Notes: generated by a model not told the origin, from the letters alone. Shown: positions 31,593 to 40,156, numbered from the stretch's first letter. The stretch: DNA of 64,000 nucleotides from Streptomyces sp. NBC_01288 (GCF_035982055.1 NZ_CP108427.1:4154001-4218000), one strand, 5' to 3'. Made by a program: numbers and translations.

Positions 31593-33122
31593 ATGACAAG
31601 ACAGCGCGAGCGGTACTTCGAGCTCTACGAGGACGACTTCGGGCTCAGCGCGCTCACCGGGAGGCCGGCCTCGGCCACCGCGCCCGACGTCGTACGGGCA
31701 CTGGAGTGCGCCGCGGAGATGGCCGCCGACTGCGAGGGCGAAGGCGCCGTGGAACTCGGCACGGACATCCGCTGTCTGCTGGACTCCGGCCTGCCGGACG
31801 GGACACTCCGCGCGGCCTGGCCGGCGGCCACGCACGAGCGCTTCGACCCGGCGGACTTCGGGATGGACCTCCGGACCTGGCTGACCCGGCTCGCGGACCT
31901 GTACCCGGCCCGGCGCCGGAAGAGGCGCCAGGTGTACTGGCCCGAGCGCCCTCACCCCGCACTCGCGGAAGAAGAGGTGCGCGAAGCCGTCATCACGGAG
32001 ATACGGGTCGCCACCTCTCTGCCGGCTACGGTTCCGGAGGCCCTGGAGGACATCGCCAGGGAAGCCGACGGGGACCTCGGTTTCCGCCTCCTCCTCCGCA
32101 TCCTGAAGGCGTGGACCGTACCGGTCGCGAAGGAGCAGTACGACCGCCTCATGGAGCTCGACACGAAACTCGACTATCCAGGACCACTGGTCTACGACGG
32201 CCTCGACATCCAGTGGCCGCCCATCGACCCGACCCGGCCCGACCGCTCGGGAGACTTCGGCTTCTCGGCACTGGCGGAGCGCTTCTCCGGCTACCGGGGG
32301 GAGCCCACGGCACGGGAGGGCCTGGCGTGCGGCGCGGCGGCCGACGACTCCGCGGAGACCCCGGGCACAGCGGCGGCGATGCTGTTCGAGGACGCCTCCC
32401 GCCTCCTGAACTCCCCGCTGAGCGCGGACACCCTCAGCACCCTCTGGCTGACCGTGTCGGGCCGGGGCCTCGACATCGACCAGCTCGGCATCGACGGGCG
32501 GGACTGGCTCAGGCTGGTCGCGGAGGTGAGCGAGGAGCGGCTGAGGGACGTCGCCCCCTCCTACACACCCGCCGTAGGACCGGTCCGGACCGCGCTCACC
32601 CAGCCGGTGCTGGCGGCGATCGGCGAGGCGACCCCGGATCTGGCGACCCGCACCGTCAGCGCCCACCGGTTGGGCATCCCGGGCGCGGCCGCGGTCGACG
32701 CCCTGAGGGAGGTCGTCGCCTACGCCGACCCCGACCTCGGTTACCGCCTGTTCCTCCGCCTGCTCAACGTGCTGTCCGTACCGCTCACCATGACCCGGTA
32801 CGCCGGTTACCGGGTCCTCGGCGAGCAGTTCGGCTACGGCGCGGACCATGTACCGGACGCCGTCGAACACCCCGACCCTCCCCACGTGACGCACCCCACC
32901 CACCACCCCGTTCAAACTCCGTTAACAATGGACTGTGATCTCTCCGGTCTCCCCGATGCCCCGGAGCGCCCACCGGCACAAGCCGGAGGCGACTCCCTAC
33001 GTCGACCTCACCCGAGCCGAGTGGAGCGCGCTGCGCGACAAGACGCCGCTGCCGCTCACCGCCGAGGAGGTCGAGAAGCTGCGCGGCCTGGGCGATGTCA
33101 TCGACCTCGACGAGGTGCGTGA
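31593..33122 (+). CDS. Unrecognised protein with an internal duplication, overlapping coaA
   Basis: Predicted 509 aa from ATG 31593; an in-frame ATG at 31467 would add 42 residues including a repeat-encoded Asp-Ser run. Residues about 9-205 and 215-425 look like two copies of one domain: each begins DFGxSAL, and each ends with a matching block (DGDLGFRLLLRILKAWTVPV and DPDLGYRLFLRLLNVLSVPL). It is acidic, helical and has no signal peptide. The frame has no stop before 33122, so its last 62 codons overlap coaA in another frame; these look non-native (Arg/Ala/Pro-rich). An immunity-like or adaptor role is possible but unsupported. Confidence 0.6.
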   Translation: MTRQRERYFELYEDDFGLSALTGRPASATAPDVVRALECAAEMAADCEGEGAVELGTDIRCLLDSGLPDGTLRAAWPAATHERFDPADFGMDLRTWLTRLADLYPARRRKRRQVYWPERPHPALAEEEVREAVITEIRVATSLPATVPEALEDIAREADGDLGFRLLLRILKAWTVPVAKEQYDRLMELDTKLDYPGPLVYDGLDIQWPPIDPTRPDRSGDFGFSALAERFSGYRGEPTAREGLACGAAADDSAETPGTAAAMLFEDASRLLNSPLSADTLSTLWLTVSGRGLDIDQLGIDGRDWLRLVAEVSEERLRDVAPSYTPAVGPVRTALTQPVLAAIGEATPDLATRTVSAHRLGIPGAAAVDALREVVAYADPDLGYRLFLRLLNVLSVPLTMTRYAGYRVLGEQFGYGADHVPDAVEHPDPPHVTHPTHHPVQTPLTMDCDLSGLPDAPERPPAQAGGDSLRRPHPSRVERAARQDAAAAHRRGGREAARPGRCHRPRRGA

Positions 33123-33924
33123 CATCTACCTCCCGCTGTCCAGACTCCTCAACCTCTACGTCGGCGCCACGGACGGCCTGAGAAACGCGCTGAACACCTT
33201 CCTGGGCGAACAGGGCTCCCAGTCCGGCACGCCGTTCGTCATAGGCGTCGCGGGGTCGGTGGCCGTAGGGAAGTCGACCGTCGCGCGCCTCCTCCAGGCG
33301 CTGCTCTCCCGCTGGCCCGAGCACCCCCGCGTCGAGCTGGTCACCACCGACGGGTTCCTGCTGCCCACCCGGGAGCTGGAGGCGCGCGGGCTCATGTCGC
33401 GCAAGGGCTTCCCCGAGTCGTACGACCGTCGCGCGCTCACCCGCTTCGTCGCCGACATCAAGGCGGGCAAGGACGAGGTCACCGCGCCCGTCTACTCCCA
33501 CCTCATCTACGACATCGTCCCTGACCAGCGGCTCACCGTCCGCCGCCCCGACATCCTCATCGTCGAGGGGCTCAACGTGCTCCAGCCCGCGCTCCCGGGC
33601 AAGGACGGCCGGACCCGCGTCGGGCTCGCCGACTACTTCGACTTCAGTGTGTACGTCGACGCGAGCGCCGAGGACATCGAGCGCTGGTATCTGAACCGGT
33701 TCCGCAAGCTGCGCGCCACCGCGTTCCAGAACCCGGACTCGTACTTCCGCAAGTACACCCAGGTCTCCGAGGACGAGGCCGTCGACTACGCCCGCATGCT
33801 CTGGCGCACCATCAACAAGCCCAACCTGGTGGAGAACATCGCCCCCACCCGGGGCCGCGCCGCCCTCGTCATCCGCAAGGGCACCGACCACAAGGTCCAA
33901 CGCCTCAGCCTGCGCAAGCTGTAA
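32935..33924 (+). CDS. coaA: Pantothenate kinase, type I
   Basis: A 329-aa PanK-I enzyme for the first step of coenzyme A synthesis. P-loop GVAGSVAVGKSTVARLLQ is at about 102-119; other marks are VTTDGFLLPTRELEARG and the family C-terminus. GTG 32935 gives the usual streptomycete start MISPVSPMPRSAHRHKPEATPY in two parts; no Shine-Dalgarno precedes it, and a TAACAAT hexamer-like element 7 bp upstream raises the possibility of leaderless transcription. The 5' part overlaps the unrecognised upstream ORF by 188 bp. Confidence 0.95.
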   Translation: MISPVSPMPRSAHRHKPEATPYVDLTRAEWSALRDKTPLPLTAEEVEKLRGLGDVIDLDEVRDIYLPLSRLLNLYVGATDGLRNALNTFLGEQGSQSGTPFVIGVAGSVAVGKSTVARLLQALLSRWPEHPRVELVTTDGFLLPTRELEARGLMSRKGFPESYDRRALTRFVADIKAGKDEVTAPVYSHLIYDIVPDQRLTVRRPDILIVEGLNVLQPALPGKDGRTRVGLADYFDFSVYVDASAEDIERWYLNRFRKLRATAFQNPDSYFRKYTQVSEDEAVDYARMLWRTINKPNLVENIAPTRGRAALVIRKGTDHKVQRLSLRKL

Positions 33925-33971
33925 CCCGGCAGCCGTACAGCCCCACCCGCGCCGCCTGTTAAAAAGGCGTC

Positions 33972-34913
33972 ATGCTGCACCTGCGCCTCATCACCCCCGC
34001 CGACAAGACCGACGACGTGGTCCGGCTCATCGAGACGACCGTCGGCACCGCACACCTCGTCGTCATGACCGGCGCCGCCCGCAACCCGACCGGCGACGTC
34101 GTCATGTGCGATGTCGCCCGCGAGGCCGGTGACGAACTCATCGGCGCGCTACGGGAGTTGGAGCTGGACCGGACCGGCTCCATCGCCGTCGACAACATCG
34201 ACCTGTCGCTGTCGGAGCGGGCCGACCGGGCCGAGGACGAGGCGCCCGGCGAGGGTGCCGACGCCGTGCTGTGGGAGCACCTCGCCGACGCGACGCACGA
34301 GGAGTCGACGCTCACCGTCACCTACGTCGCGTTCCTCACCGTCGCCACCATGCTCGCGGCCTGCGGTGTGATGCTGGACAACGCGATCCTGATCGTGGGC
34401 GCGATGGCCGTAGGACCGGAGTTCGGGCCGCTCGCCGGGATCTCGACGGCGCTGGTGCGGAAGGCTCCGCAGTTGGTGTGGCGGTCGCTGTGGGCGCTGC
34501 TCGCCGGGTTCGCGGCGGCCATGGTCCTTACGGTGGGCTTCAGTTGGCTGCTGGACACCCTCGGGCTGTTCGAGAAGTCCATGGTGGAGGCCGCGCGGCC
34601 CAACACCGCCTTCATCTGGAAGCCCGACTGGATGTCCTTCGTCGTGGCCTTCCTGGCCGGCATCGCGGGCACCCTGTCCCTGACGTCCGCCAAGTCCGGT
34701 GCCCTGATCGGCGTGGCGATCTCGGTGACGACCGTCCCGGCCGCCGCGAACGCCGCCGTCGCCTTCAGCTACCGCGACTACTCCCAGACGTGGGGCTCCA
34801 CTTGGCAACTCCTGGCCAACCTGGGCGGCATCGTGCTGGCCGGCACGCTCACACTGCTGGCCCAGAAAACCTTCTGGACCTGGCAGCGCGAGCGCACCAC
34901 CCAACTCACCTAG
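33972..34913 (+). CDS. DUF389 domain membrane protein
   Basis: A 313-aa integral membrane protein. The N-terminal cytoplasmic region (about 1-105: LHLRLITPADKTDDVVRLI) is followed by the DUF389 core with five to six membrane segments, including MLDNAILIVGAMAVGPEFGPLAGIS, the family's most conserved stretch, and ISVTTVPAAANAAVAFSYRD. DUF389 proteins are of unknown transport or scaffold function. It lies 47 bp after coaA on the same strand and may be co-transcribed. Confidence 0.85.
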   Translation: MLHLRLITPADKTDDVVRLIETTVGTAHLVVMTGAARNPTGDVVMCDVAREAGDELIGALRELELDRTGSIAVDNIDLSLSERADRAEDEAPGEGADAVLWEHLADATHEESTLTVTYVAFLTVATMLAACGVMLDNAILIVGAMAVGPEFGPLAGISTALVRKAPQLVWRSLWALLAGFAAAMVLTVGFSWLLDTLGLFEKSMVEAARPNTAFIWKPDWMSFVVAFLAGIAGTLSLTSAKSGALIGVAISVTTVPAAANAAVAFSYRDYSQTWGSTWQLLANLGGIVLAGTLTLLAQKTFWTWQRERTTQLT

Positions 34914-35345
34914 CCAGGCGCCGACTTCACGGCGGCATCCACTCAACTCACCGAACTGGATGCCAGGCTTCACGGCATCCGCCCAGCCGACTCAACCGAG
35001 CACCGGCCCAACGGCCCCCGCTCAACCAACTGAGCCGGACACCACCTCGGCGGCATCCGCCCAGCCAACCCACCCAGCCGGACGGCCACTTGACGACGTC
35101 CGCTCACTTCACCCGACCGAGCACCGATCCCACGGCACCGACACAACTCACCCAGCCGAGCACCGACTCCACAACATCGACTCGGCTCAGCTCACCCAAC
35201 CGGTCGCCACCTCAGCGGCACCGGCTCAGCTCACCCGCCCGGACACCGGCTTCACGGCACCAGCTCAACCCACTGAACCGGACGTCACCCCGACGGCACC
35301 CGCCCAAGCCACCTACCCCAGCGCCGACTTCACCGCATCCGCCAA
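34914..35345. repeat. Degenerate 39-bp tandem repeat array between DUF389 gene and glmM
   Basis: About ten units, most exactly 39 bp (for example 35002-35040, 35202-35240, 35241-35279, 35280-35318), with core pattern CACCGGCTTCACGGCACC and GGCTCAGCTCACCCAACC. The array begins right after the DUF389 stop and its last unit is the 3' end of glmM itself (CAGCGCCGACTTCACCGC at 35319-35336); the first unit at 34915-34935 closely matches that glmM segment. The simplest origin is tandem amplification of the glmM 3' terminus followed by decay. Read on the plus strand it encodes 13-residue TGFTAPAQPTEPD-like repeats without a ribosome-binding site. Confidence 0.85.
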
Positions 35346-36671
35346 CCGCCCCGCCACCGACCGAGCCTGGTCGATGTCGGCGGCCTCGACCATCACGCGC
35401 ACCAGCGGCTCGGTACCCGACGGACGCAGCAACACCCGCCCCGTGGAACCGAGTTCACGCTCCGCCTCGGCGACCGCGGCCGCCAGGTCGGCAGACGTGC
35501 CGACCCGCGTGCGGTCCACGTCCGGCACATTGATGAGCACCTGCGGCAGCCGCGTCATCACGGACGCGAGGTCCTTGAGCGTGCGGCCCGTGTCGGCGAC
35601 CCGGGCCGCCAGCATCAGGCCGGTCAGCGTGCCGTCGCCGGTGGTCGCGTGGTCCAGGATGATGACGTGGCCGGACTGCTCGCCGCCCAGCGCGTAGCCG
35701 TGCTCCTTCATCTCCTCCAGGACGTAGCGGTCGCCGACCGCGGTCTGGACGAGCGTCAGGCCCTCACGCTCCATGGCCAGTTTGAAGCCCAGGTTCGACA
35801 TGACGGTCGCGACGACGGTGTCGGAGCGCAGTGCGGAACGCTCCCGCATCGCCAGCGCGATCACGGCCATGATCTGGTCCCCGTCGACCTCTTCACCGGT
35901 GTGGTCCACGGCCAGGCAGCGGTCGGCGTCACCGTCGTGCGCGATGCCGAAGTCGGCGCCGTGCTCGACGACGGCGGCCTTGAGCAACCCCAGGTGGGTC
36001 GAGCCGCAACCGTCGTTGATGTTCAGCCCGTTGGGATCCGTGCCGATCGTGATGACCTCGGCGCCGGCCCGCGAGAACGCCTCCGGGGAGACCCGCGCGG
36101 CGGCGCCGTGCGCCTCGTCGAGGACGATCTTCAGCCCGTCGAGCCGGTTCGGGAGCACGCCCATGAGGTGGGCGACGTACTGGTCGAAGCCCTCGCTGTA
36201 GTGCCGGACCCGGCCGACGCCCGAGCCGGTCGGGCGGTCCCAGGGGGCGCCGGTGCGGTGCTCGTCGTAGACCTTCTCGATCCGGTCCTCCAGCTCGTCG
36301 TCGAGCTTGTGCCCGCCGCGCGCGAGGAACTTCAGTCCGTTGTCGGGCATCGCGTTGTGGCTCGCGGAGAGCATCACTCCGAGGTCGGCGCCCAGCACGC
36401 CGGTGAGATACGCCACCGCGGGGGTGGGCAGCACACCGACGAGCAGTACGTCCACTCCCGAGCTGGCGAGGCCCGCGACCACCGCGGCCTCCAGGAACTC
36501 CCCGGACGCGCGCGGGTCCCGTCCGACCACGGCCGTCGCCCGGTGGCCCGCGAAGGTGCCCGCCTCGGCCAGTACGTGCGCCGCCGCGACGGAGAGCCCG
36601 AGGGCCATCTCGGCCGTCAGATCCACGTTGGCGACACCGCGCACGCCGTCCGTGCCGAAGAGTCGTCCCAC
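35313..36671 (-). CDS. glmM: Phosphoglucosamine mutase
   Basis: A 452-aa enzyme converting glucosamine-6-P to glucosamine-1-P. GTG 36671 has AGGAGGACAA upstream and gives the standard N-terminus MGRLFGTDGVRGVAN; the further open frame upstream is repeat DNA. The phosphoserine loop is VMLSASHNAMPDNG (Ser104), the metal loop DGDADRCLAVD, and the sugar loop GGEQSGHVI. The 3' end merges with a 39-bp tandem array and the 5' leader with a 16-bp array. Confidence 0.97.
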   Translation of the reverse strand: MGRLFGTDGVRGVANVDLTAEMALGLSVAAAHVLAEAGTFAGHRATAVVGRDPRASGEFLEAAVVAGLASSGVDVLLVGVLPTPAVAYLTGVLGADLGVMLSASHNAMPDNGLKFLARGGHKLDDELEDRIEKVYDEHRTGAPWDRPTGSGVGRVRHYSEGFDQYVAHLMGVLPNRLDGLKIVLDEAHGAAARVSPEAFSRAGAEVITIGTDPNGLNINDGCGSTHLGLLKAAVVEHGADFGIAHDGDADRCLAVDHTGEEVDGDQIMAVIALAMRERSALRSDTVVATVMSNLGFKLAMEREGLTLVQTAVGDRYVLEEMKEHGYALGGEQSGHVIILDHATTGDGTLTGLMLAARVADTGRTLKDLASVMTRLPQVLINVPDVDRTRVGTSADLAAAVAEAERELGSTGRVLLRPSGTEPLVRVMVEAADIDQARSVAGRLADAVKSALG

Positions 36672-36687
36672 TTGTCCTCCTGAGGAA

Positions 36688-36783
36688 GGCGAAAGTCCTG
36701 CAAGGCCGAAGTCCTGCAAAGCTGAGGTCCTACGAAACTGAGGTCCTACGAAACTGAAGTCCTGCAAAGCTGAAGTCCTGGAT
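36688..36783. repeat. Six tandem 16-bp repeats in the glmM leader
   Basis: Six adjacent 16-bp units with consensus ARCTGAAGTCCTGCAA on the plus strand; units 3 and 4 share the variant GGTCCTACGA. They start 17 bp before the glmM start codon. On the minus strand the unit reads TTGCAGGACTTCAGCT, each containing an AGGAC sequence. Confidence 0.9.
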
Positions 36784-36785
36784 TC

Positions 36786-36802
36786 CAGGCATACGATGCC
36801 TG
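36786..36802. promoter_or_regulatory. Palindrome upstream of the glmM leader repeats
   Basis: CAGGCAT-ACG-ATGCCTG, a perfect 7-bp inverted repeat directly abutting the 16-bp array. It could be a glmM operator or part of the transcript's 5' structure. Confidence 0.4.
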
Positions 36803-36864
36803 ATCATCCGATCACACAAGCCTTTGAGCGTCTTGTGCCGTTATACGCCCCCGGCTGTGATAAA

Positions 36865-36907
36865 CGAACGCCCCGGCGGCACGAGTGGCGTGCCGCCGGG
36901 GCGTTCG
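36865..36907 (-). terminator. Terminator of the rplM-rpsI operon
   Basis: An 18-bp perfect stem (CGAACGCCCCGGCGGCAC and its complement) with a 7-nt loop, 22 bp after the rpsI stop and followed on the minus strand by TTTATC. A strong intrinsic terminator. Confidence 0.85.
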
Positions 36908-36929
36908 GAGTACAGACCGCAGGCGCGAT

Positions 36930-37457
36930 TTAGCGCTTGCTGTACTGCGGGGCCTTGCGGGCCTTCTTGAGACCGGCCTTCTTGCGCTCGACCGCACGGT
37001 CGTCGCGACGGAGGTAACCGGCCTTCTTGAGCGCGGCGCGGTTGTTGTCCACGTCGGCCTCGTTCAGCGCGCGGGCCACGCCGAGGCGCAGGGCACCGGC
37101 CTGACCGGAGACGCCGCCACCCGAGATGCGGGCGATGACGTCGTAGCGGCCGTCGAGTTCGAGCACCTTGAAGGGCTCGTTGACTTCCTGCTGGTGGACC
37201 TTGTTCGGGAAGTAGTCCTCAAGCGTGCGCCCGTTGACCTTCCACTTGCCGGTGCCGGGCACGATGCGAACGCGCGCGATGGCGTTCTTGCGGCGGCCCA
37301 GGCCGGCGGCGGGCTGCGGGTCGCCGAAGCGGCCGGCGAGCGACTCCGACGTGTACTCACCCTCGACGGGGACGTCGGACTCGGTGGTGTAGCTCTCGAT
37401 GTCGACGAGCTCGGTCTCGGTCTCTTCGACCGGCTGCTCAACGGTGGTCTCGGCCAC
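36930..37457 (-). CDS. rpsI: 30S ribosomal protein S9
   Basis: 175 aa from a GTG start. The conserved S9 body begins near residue 52 (GLGRRKNAIARVRIVPGTGKW) and ends in KARKAPQYSKR, whose basic tail reaches the P-site tRNA. The first 45 residues are an acidic extension (VEETETELVDIESYTTESD) absent from most non-actinobacterial S9. It follows rplM at 46 bp in the usual L13-S9 operon. Confidence 0.97.
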   Translation of the reverse strand: MAETTVEQPVEETETELVDIESYTTESDVPVEGEYTSESLAGRFGDPQPAAGLGRRKNAIARVRIVPGTGKWKVNGRTLEDYFPNKVHQQEVNEPFKVLELDGRYDVIARISGGGVSGQAGALRLGVARALNEADVDNNRAALKKAGYLRRDDRAVERKKAGLKKARKAPQYSKR

Positions 37458-37503
37458 GGTTCTCCTCAGATTCTTTTCTGTCTTAGGGGGTGTGTGGCCG
37501 GAA

Positions 37504-37947
37504 CTACTGCGCGACCTGGGTGATCTCGAACGGCACCGGCTGCTGGGCAGCGTGCGGGTGCTGGTCGCCCGAGTAGACCTTCAGCTTGCTGATCATCTGA
37601 CGACCCAGGGTGTTCTTGGGGATCATGCCCTTGATGGCCTTCTCGACGGCCTTCTCGGGGTTCTTCGCCAGCAGCTCGTCGTAACGGACGGAGCGCAGAC
37701 CACCCGGGTAACCGGAGTGGCGGTACGCCAGCTTCTGGGTCTTCTTGTTGCCGGACAGGTGAACCTTGTCGGCGTTGATGATGATGACGAAGTCGCCCAT
37801 GTCCATGTGCGGGGCATAGGTCGGCTTGTGCTTGCCGCGGAGGAGGTTCGCAGCAGTGGTAGCCAGACGGCCGAGGACGATGTCCTGGGCGTCGATGACG
37901 TGCCACTGGCGAGTCACATCGCCGGGCTTGGGGCTGTACGTACGCAC
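37504..37947 (-). CDS. rplM: 50S ribosomal protein L13
   Basis: 147 aa from GTG 37947, giving MRTYSPKPGDVTRQWHVIDA, the family start; the longer frame upstream is leader. Conserved blocks GRLATTAANLLRGKHKP and HSGYPGGLRS are present. L13 is an early assembly protein of the large subunit. A hairpin overlapping the ribosome-binding region (37962-37999) may control translation of this operon. Confidence 0.97.
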   Translation of the reverse strand: MRTYSPKPGDVTRQWHVIDAQDIVLGRLATTAANLLRGKHKPTYAPHMDMGDFVIIINADKVHLSGNKKTQKLAYRHSGYPGGLRSVRYDELLAKNPEKAVEKAIKGMIPKNTLGRQMISKLKVYSGDQHPHAAQQPVPFEITQVAQ

Positions 37948-38316
37948 TTCGCAGCCTTCTTCTTCAGTGGATGGGTGCTGACACATGGCATCACTGAAGC
38001 GATCGTGCAGCTGGGGACGACAATGGCCGGGGACGAAGCCCGTATGCCGCCCACTGGAAACTGCTCCAGGGAACCTACGTAAGGGCCTCTCGCCTGAGAG
38101 CGACCAAGCCGATACGCATAACAAACCGTAAGAGTACCCGCGCCGCACCGGACGGGTCAAAACGAGGTCGGCGTGACCAGAACAGGCGCAGAACGCGACC
38201 AGAACAGATGCGGAAAGCAACGGCGGAAATACTTACCGTGACATCCCCAACGTCAGTCGCCACAGGCCTCATTGAGGCGCACCGGTACCGCCGTCGCCCC
38301 GTCTAGGATGCGACCC
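37948..38316. other. Divergent intergenic region between rplM and the gene at 38317
   Basis: 369 bp without a gene. The left end holds the rplM leader with a large hairpin (see 37962-37999); the remainder should hold the divergent promoters. No other repeat or small ORF with a ribosome-binding site was seen. Confidence 0.5.
37962..37999 (-). promoter_or_regulatory. rplM leader hairpin, candidate L13 autoregulatory structure
   Basis: CTTCAGTG and CACTGAAG pair (8 bp) across a 22-nt loop on the minus strand; the downstream arm runs directly into AAGAAGG, the ribosome-binding region of rplM. Formation of the stem would lie against the initiation site. Autoregulation of L13-S9 operons by leader RNA is known in other bacteria; whether this one binds L13 is unproven. 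Confidence 0.5.
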
Positions 38317-39192
38317 ATGAGCTTCGGACAGGGGGGACCCCAGTCCCAGTGGGATCCCTGGAAACCCAATTCGCAGCAGCCATGGGGCGGCAGCGTCGAC
38401 GACGAGACCCCGGACTGGGCCGCGCTCGCCGACCAGGCGGAGACGCGCAACAGACGTAAGCGACTGCTGCTGATAGTCGGCGGCGCGCTCGCGACGGTCG
38501 CCGTCGGAACAGCCGTGGCCATGGCCGTGATGTCGGCGAACGACGACACGAGCGCGTCGGGCAAGCCCACGAACCTGCCCGCGAGCGCCTCCGTGCCCAG
38601 CGCCGACGCCACCTCGCCGTCCTTCGCGCCGACCAGCGCGCCCCCGCCGCTGGACCCCGAGGAGTTCATCTCCAGCAAGGCGAAGGACACGGCACCGCTC
38701 AGCCCCGCGACCCTCTTCCCGGGCACCCAGCTGACGGTCGCCTCGACGGTGTACAAGAAGGGCCCGACGGCCGACACCACGAACTGCGCCTCGGTCGCCT
38801 CGGGCACCCTCCCCAAGATCCTCACCGCGAACGGCTGCACCCGCCTCATGCGGGTCTCCTACATCAAGGACAACATCGCGGTCACGGTCGGTGTGGCCCT
38901 CTTCGACACCGAGGCACAGGCGACCAAGGCCAAGGCCCAGGCGGACACCAAGAGCGCCGTCAGGTCCCTGTCCGGCAAGGGCGTCAAGGCCTTCTGCGAC
39001 GGCGCGATCTGCCGTACGACGACCAACGCCTACGGCCGCTACGCCTACTTCACGGTCGCCGGCTTCACCAGCGGCACGGATGTGACGGCGAAGGACACCA
39101 AGGTCTTCACGATCGGCGACGACCTGGGCAAGTTCGCCTTCGACCAGATCCGCGCACGCGGCGAGGCCCAGGCTTCGGCGGCGGCGCAGTAA
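38317..39192 (+). CDS. Single-pass membrane-anchored hypothetical protein
   Basis: 291 aa from ATG 38317. A Gln/Trp/Pro-rich cytoplasmic N-terminus (about 1-45) is followed by a basic stop (RNRRKR) and one membrane helix (about 47-70, LLLIVGGALATVAVGTAVAMAVM), then a Ser/Pro/Ala linker and an extracellular domain (about 115-285) with four Cys that could form two disulphides (NCASVAS, NGCTRLM, FCDGAICRT). The layout is that of a conserved streptomycete protein of unknown function; it is divergent from the L13 operon. Confidence 0.75.
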   Translation: MSFGQGGPQSQWDPWKPNSQQPWGGSVDDETPDWAALADQAETRNRRKRLLLIVGGALATVAVGTAVAMAVMSANDDTSASGKPTNLPASASVPSADATSPSFAPTSAPPPLDPEEFISSKAKDTAPLSPATLFPGTQLTVASTVYKKGPTADTTNCASVASGTLPKILTANGCTRLMRVSYIKDNIAVTVGVALFDTEAQATKAKAQADTKSAVRSLSGKGVKAFCDGAICRTTTNAYGRYAYFTVAGFTSGTDVTAKDTKVFTIGDDLGKFAFDQIRARGEAQASAAAQ

Positions 39193-39255
39193 CAAGCGCA
39201 GTAACAAGCTGGGCGCCACCGGGAGTTGGCGCCCAGCACGCCCACTTGGCCGGCC

Positions 39256-40101
39256 TCAGTGCAGAGCCCCCCGCACCCGCCGGGCCAGCAACTGCCGCTC
39301 CGCGAGCCCCTCGTCGGCCGGATAAGCGACCTCTTCCAGCGTCAGCCCGTGCGGCCGTACGACATGCACGGCGCTGTCCCGCACCCGCGCGTCCAGCACC
39401 TTCCGCGGCCACTCGGCGCCCCGATGGCCGTCGCCGACGAACACCAACGCCCCGACCATGGACCGCACTTGGTTATGGCAGAAGGCATCGGCACGCACCT
39501 CGATCTCGACGACACCGTCCGCGCGCCGCGTCACCCCGAAGTCAAGAATCTCCCGAACCGTGGACGCGCCCTCACGCTTCTTCGCATAAGCGGCGAAGTC
39601 ATGCTCCCCCACAAGGGACTTGGCAGCGGCGTCCATCACATCGACGTCCAACTCCCAGTCGTGCCACAGCACATGATTCCGCAGCAACGGGTCCACGCCC
39701 CCCGGCCGGTCCCCCACCCGATACACATAACGCCGCCACAGGGCCGCGAACCGCGCGTTGAAGCCCTCGGGAGCCTCCGCCACGCCCCACACGCGCACAT
39801 CCTTCGGCAACCGCCCCGCAAGCCGCTTCAGCAGCTTCTCCCGGTGCTCCGCCCACAACTCCCCCGGCAGATCGACATGCGCCACCTGCCCCCGAGCATG
39901 CACCCCGGCATCGGTCCGCCCGGCCACGGTCAGGTCGTACGCCACCGCCCCCGACCGCGTCACCGTCCGCAACGCGTCCTCGACCTCCCCCTGCACGGTC
40001 CGCCGCCCCCCGGCCTGCTTGGCCCACCCGGAGAACGCGGTCCCGTCGTAGGAGAGGTCGAGTCGTACGCGTACGAACCCGGCCGCTACTTCATCACTCA
40101 C
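39256..40101 (-). CDS. truA: tRNA pseudouridine synthase A
   Basis: A 281-aa enzyme making pseudouridine at positions 38-40 of tRNA anticodon arms. The catalytic Asp is in AGRTDAGVHARGQV (about residue 65). Other family marks are RLDLSYDGTAFSGWAKQ at the N-terminus and RADAFCHNQVRSMVGALV. GTG start, no clear Shine-Dalgarno. It follows rplQ on the same strand, after a terminator and an interspersed repeat, as in other actinobacteria. Confidence 0.95.
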   Translation of the reverse strand: MSDEVAAGFVRVRLDLSYDGTAFSGWAKQAGGRRTVQGEVEDALRTVTRSGAVAYDLTVAGRTDAGVHARGQVAHVDLPGELWAEHREKLLKRLAGRLPKDVRVWGVAEAPEGFNARFAALWRRYVYRVGDRPGGVDPLLRNHVLWHDWELDVDVMDAAAKSLVGEHDFAAYAKKREGASTVREILDFGVTRRADGVVEIEVRADAFCHNQVRSMVGALVFVGDGHRGAEWPRKVLDARVRDSAVHVVRPHGLTLEEVAYPADEGLAERQLLARRVRGALH

Positions 40102-40129
40102 ACCGAGATCCTTTCAGGTACACAAAAGC

Positions 40130-40156
40130 GGGCCCGTCCCAAGAAGGAACGGGCCC
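40130..40156 (-). terminator. Terminator between rplQ and truA
   Basis: GGGCCCGTCCC and GGAACGGGCCC pair at 10 of 11 positions around AAGAA. It lies 72-98 bp after the rplQ stop and ends the alpha operon. Confidence 0.65.

Noticed and set aside
31398..32915. N-terminal extension of the glmS reading frame
   Set aside because: GlmS must begin with Met-Cys so that Cys2 can be the nucleophile; the extension is antisense to the gene at 31593.
34914..35345. Possible CRISPR array
   Set aside because: Units are degenerate and contiguous with no unique spacers, and there are no cas genes; it is a decayed tandem repeat.
34960..35697. Plus-strand ORF encoding TGFTAPAQPTEPD-like repeats
   Set aside because: It is the translation of the 39-bp array continuing antisense into glmM; there is no ribosome-binding site and the last half is a shadow of glmM.
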